Program-made: the position numbers and the translations under genes
Notes under the pieces: model-generated
Databases searched by the model: none
The model's input: the letters and a program-made list of their open reading frames with translations, nothing else
Told to the model about the DNA's origin: nothing
Assembly (NCBI RefSeq): GCF_008086545.1
Contig: NZ_CP043026.1
Location: forward strand, 1,116,001 to 1,180,000
Direction: 5' to 3'
Source: Spiroplasma chinense
GTDB taxonomy: Bacteria > Bacillota_I > Bacilli_A > Mycoplasmatales > Mycoplasmataceae
Length of the DNA stretch: 64,000 nucleotides
Shown here: one piece after another, positions 61,651 through 64,000 of the stretch
How positions within the stretch are numbered: the stretch's first letter is position 1
How the letters are laid out: each line of letters opens with the position of its first letter

Positions 61651-62350
61651 AATCAATATCTTCCACTTCTTCTTCTCAAGATTTTGTTCTTTTTCTTTCT
61701 GGAAGATATGCATCTTTATCTGGTTGTACAAAATCAGAATCATTTTTGTGATCAGATCAGCTCATTTTATTAGAACCAGCATTTTTAATTAATTTTCTAG
61801 CTCTTTCAGTTTCTGCACTATATGCATTGTTATATATTTGTCTTCTTCTATCTTTAAGACTCATATTTGGGTCATAAGAAGAGTTAATTACTTCAATTTC
61901 TTCATGAATTTGTTTTAGTTTATTTACATAATCTTCTTTTAATTCTAAAGTTCTTTCAATAACTTCTTCATCATAACCTTTGGTTTTCATAACTTCAATT
62001 TTTTTATTAACTTTTGAAACCATTTTACTAATTTTGTGACCTTCTTTAAATAATTTTTTTTGGTCTTTTTGTAAAGTAACTTCTCTGGTTTTTAATTCTT
62101 GTTTTACTTCTTCAACAACCTCTTTTATATGAGTTTTTTCATCCTCACTAAAAGGTAGATTTTTTCTTTTTCTTGGTTTAATTACTTCGTGAGCTTCAGA
62201 AATTACTTGTTCTTCTACGACTTTTCTTTTTGGAACAAAGTAGTTTGTTGCACTATTTGCCTTTACTAAATCATCACTTCTTTTGATTTCTTCAAGTCTT
62301 TTTTTTGCATCATCACTAAGTAAATTTTGTTTTTCTTTTAAATCACTCAT
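61649..62350 (-). CDS. Charged coiled-coil protein 1, unknown
   Basis: The 233-residue protein is very rich in Lys and Glu. It begins MSDLKEKQNLLSDDAKKRL and has a long predicted coiled coil (about residues 65-165, e.g. EEVKQELKTREVTLQKDQKK). There is no signal or membrane helix. It shares a transcript (17-base gap) with the similar gene upstream. Function is unknown; cytoskeletal or scaffold roles are typical for such Mollicutes proteins, but nothing here proves it. Confidence 0.65.
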
Positions 62351-62367
62351 AATTTAACCTCCTTTAA

Positions 62368-63357
62368 TTAATCTTTTTTTGTTGTAGAAGTTTTTCTTCT
62401 AGGTTTAATAATTTTTTCTTCACCTTCAACTGGTTTAACTTTTGGTGTTGTTTTTCTTTTTCTTGGTACAAGAGTTGCTACATCATCAGATTTGTTAGCA
62501 ATTTTCTTTTGAGATTTTTCAATATAGGTTTCAAATTCTTTAAGTTTCTTTTCTAGAAACTCTTCTCTTTGTTTATCAGTTTCAAAGGTTTCAGTTTCGA
62601 TTGTTAATATACTTAACTCTGTTTCCTTTTCTAACTTTTCGCTCATTATATTTTTTAGATCTAAAATTTTACCCTTTACTTTATCTTCAAGTTCTTGAAG
62701 TCTTGAAACACTTTTCTTTTGAGCTAAAAAGATATTTTCTTCTTTAACTTCTTCTTGCTCTTCAACGATTTGTGGTGTATAAGATGCTCTTAGACTTTCT
62801 CGTCTCTCTTGTGCTTCTCTTGAGAGTCTAAGTTTTCTTTCCAATTCAGTTTCAACAATTTTTTTAGTTATGTTTTCACTATGAAACTTTTTAGCTCTTT
62901 GTGCATAACTCTCTGTTTTAGACTTTGTTAAATCTGTATAAAGATCTGCATCAACCCCACCACTTCTCTTAAGTTGTTCGATTTTATGTAATTTTGCAAT
63001 TACAGGGTCATTTTCAAGTATTTCATTTTGTAATGAACTAGATTTTTGTCTTGCTCCATTAATAATTGAACCCAATACTCCCCCAACTTTAGGTTCTTTT
63101 GGGATACCTATGTTTTTTCTCATTGCCTGTAACTTTTCAGCCACTTCGTCATTTTGTTTATTTTCACTTTGAGGCATATATTGTTTTGCAACTTCTTCAA
63201 TACTTGGAGCTGGACCATCTTTACCATCTGTAAAGACAGGTTCCATATTTAAAAGTGGATCATCATTATATGTTCAGTGATTTGGTGCCCTATCTTCTTG
63301 TTGTTTTGCATAATCACTTAATTCCTCAACGTTTTTCTTCTTCTTAAATACCGCCAT
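62368..63357 (-). CDS. Charged coiled-coil protein 2, unknown
   Basis: The 329-residue protein starts MAVFKKKKNVEELSDYAKQQ behind GGGGGCG. A disordered acidic N-terminal region (to about residue 100) is followed by helical coiled-coil segments and a strongly basic tail (PRKRKTTPKVKP, KPRRKTSTTKKD). Both this and the next gene carry PRKRK motifs. No family is recognised. It starts 24 bases after pncB, so it may be transcribed with it. Confidence 0.65.
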
Positions 63358-63381
63358 AATTTCGCCCCCCAAATTTTGCTA

Positions 63382-64000
63382 TTATATATATTTTATACTT
63401 TTTATTCTATTTGAACTAATATTTTGTCTTCCAACTTTCGCTTGGTTTTTTCCATCAATTAAAACTAGATCTCCTGTGAAAGACACTTTATTTTTAGTTA
63501 AAGCTTCACCAACACCATAAATATCTACTGGTGTGTTTAGTTGTTCAAAATATTTAATTTTTTCTTCATCAAAACCTGAAGATACAATGATTTTTACATG
63601 ATTGTAACCTTCTTTATCCAACTCTTCTCTTAGTTTTTTAACCAGAGTTGGATTTACACCATGTAATTCATCTTTTTCTTCTCTTAAGTCTTGTAAAGAC
63701 TTATCTACCAATGCTTTTGAAGTGTCTAATCTTACAGCATATAAAGATTCTTTAAACTCTCTTGCAACTTTCAAACCATCAGTTACACAATCGTTATTGT
63801 AATCAATCAAAGATACTAGATTATTGTTTGGAAATGTCTCTTTATATGCTCTTGTAGCTTCAATGATGTCCCCATCAAATGAAGCTATTAAAGCGTGAGG
63901 CATTGTTCCATTTAAATTAGCTTCTAAATCAATGTATTCAAAACTTGCAGCTGTTACTAGAGAAGAAATACCCCCAACATATGATGCATAACCATCAATT
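63382..64000 (-). CDS. pncB: Nicotinate phosphoribosyltransferase, N-terminus beyond window
   Basis: The C-terminal 205 residues of a protein run off the right edge, with the NAPRTase pattern GTMPHALIASFDGD, VDIYGVGEALTKNK (cf. fixed DAYGVGTS.T), VSLIDYNNDC and KIIVSSGFDEEKI. It makes nicotinate mononucleotide from nicotinate and PRPP in NAD salvage. The end at 63382 is a true TAA. The start is outside the window. Confidence 0.9.
   Translation of the reverse strand, partial: IDGYASYVGGISSLVTAASFEYIDLEANLNGTMPHALIASFDGDIIEATRAYKETFPNNNLVSLIDYNNDCVTDGLKVAREFKESLYAVRLDTSKALVDKSLQDLREEKDELHGVNPTLVKKLREELDKEGYNHVKIIVSSGFDEEKIKYFEQLNTPVDIYGVGEALTKNKVSFTGDLVLIDGKNQAKVGRQNISSNRIKSIKYI

Overview
This is a very AT-rich Mollicutes chromosome segment that uses translation table 4. 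Almost every long gene contains in-frame TGA codons where the protein family has tryptophan, for example in polA, dnaE, pgk, rpsD and the glycoside hydrolases. The gene set, lipoprotein signal peptides (MKKLLS..ATTSATVVAC) and sugar genes suggest the Entomoplasmataceae (Mesoplasma/Entomoplasma) or a close Spiroplasma/mycoides-group relative; the genus is an inference. I see no transposase, integrase, phage block or CRISPR array.

Left part (1-24 kb, mostly minus strand). An FtsX-like permease runs off the left edge. Then come rpmB and the fakA/Asp23 pair, a sugar island at 5.4-13.3 kb (phosphotrehalase-like GH13, GH36 alpha-galactosidase, GH32 sucrase, GntR regulator, sucrose-type PTS IIBC), and tRNA-Leu(CAA). 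After that follow thiN-rpe-rsgA-pknB-prpC-rlmN, a large surface-anchored protein, and rsmB-gmk-rsmD. Apart from the sugar island and the surface protein, this is the Firmicutes gmk...rsmB-rlmN-prpC-prkC-rsgA-rpe-thiN-rpmB-yloU-yloV neighbourhood, so both look like insertions into conserved backbone.

Middle (24-49.9 kb). The plus strand carries def, RNase J, an APC permease and two exported or membrane proteins. The minus strand then carries an aldo/keto reductase, hypothetical and membrane proteins, pgk, a Panacea/SocA-like protein, gap, the helicase-loading pair dnaI-dnaB, mutM, polA, dnaE, a membrane J-protein, thiI and an EzrA-like protein. This is core glycolysis and replication/repair.

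Right part (50-64 kb). Seven minus-strand lipoprotein genes form a paralogous array (50.1-54.2 kb) between ezrA and rpsD. They share a domain plan, recent duplications and promoters with T-rich spacers of fixed length. An eighth paralogue at 24.7 kb has a 16-T tract exactly between its -35 and -10 elements. The rest holds rpsD, a GNAT acetyltransferase, a short-chain dehydrogenase, pgsA, a DUF3800 protein, tyrS with two small membrane/coiled-coil partners, two highly charged coiled-coil proteins, and pncB running off the right edge.

The most interesting material is the possibly phase-variable lipoprotein family, the sugar island with its perfect-palindrome operator and leaderless GH36 gene, and the orphan Panacea and DUF3800 genes. 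All protein families were recognised by eye from motifs; no database search was run.
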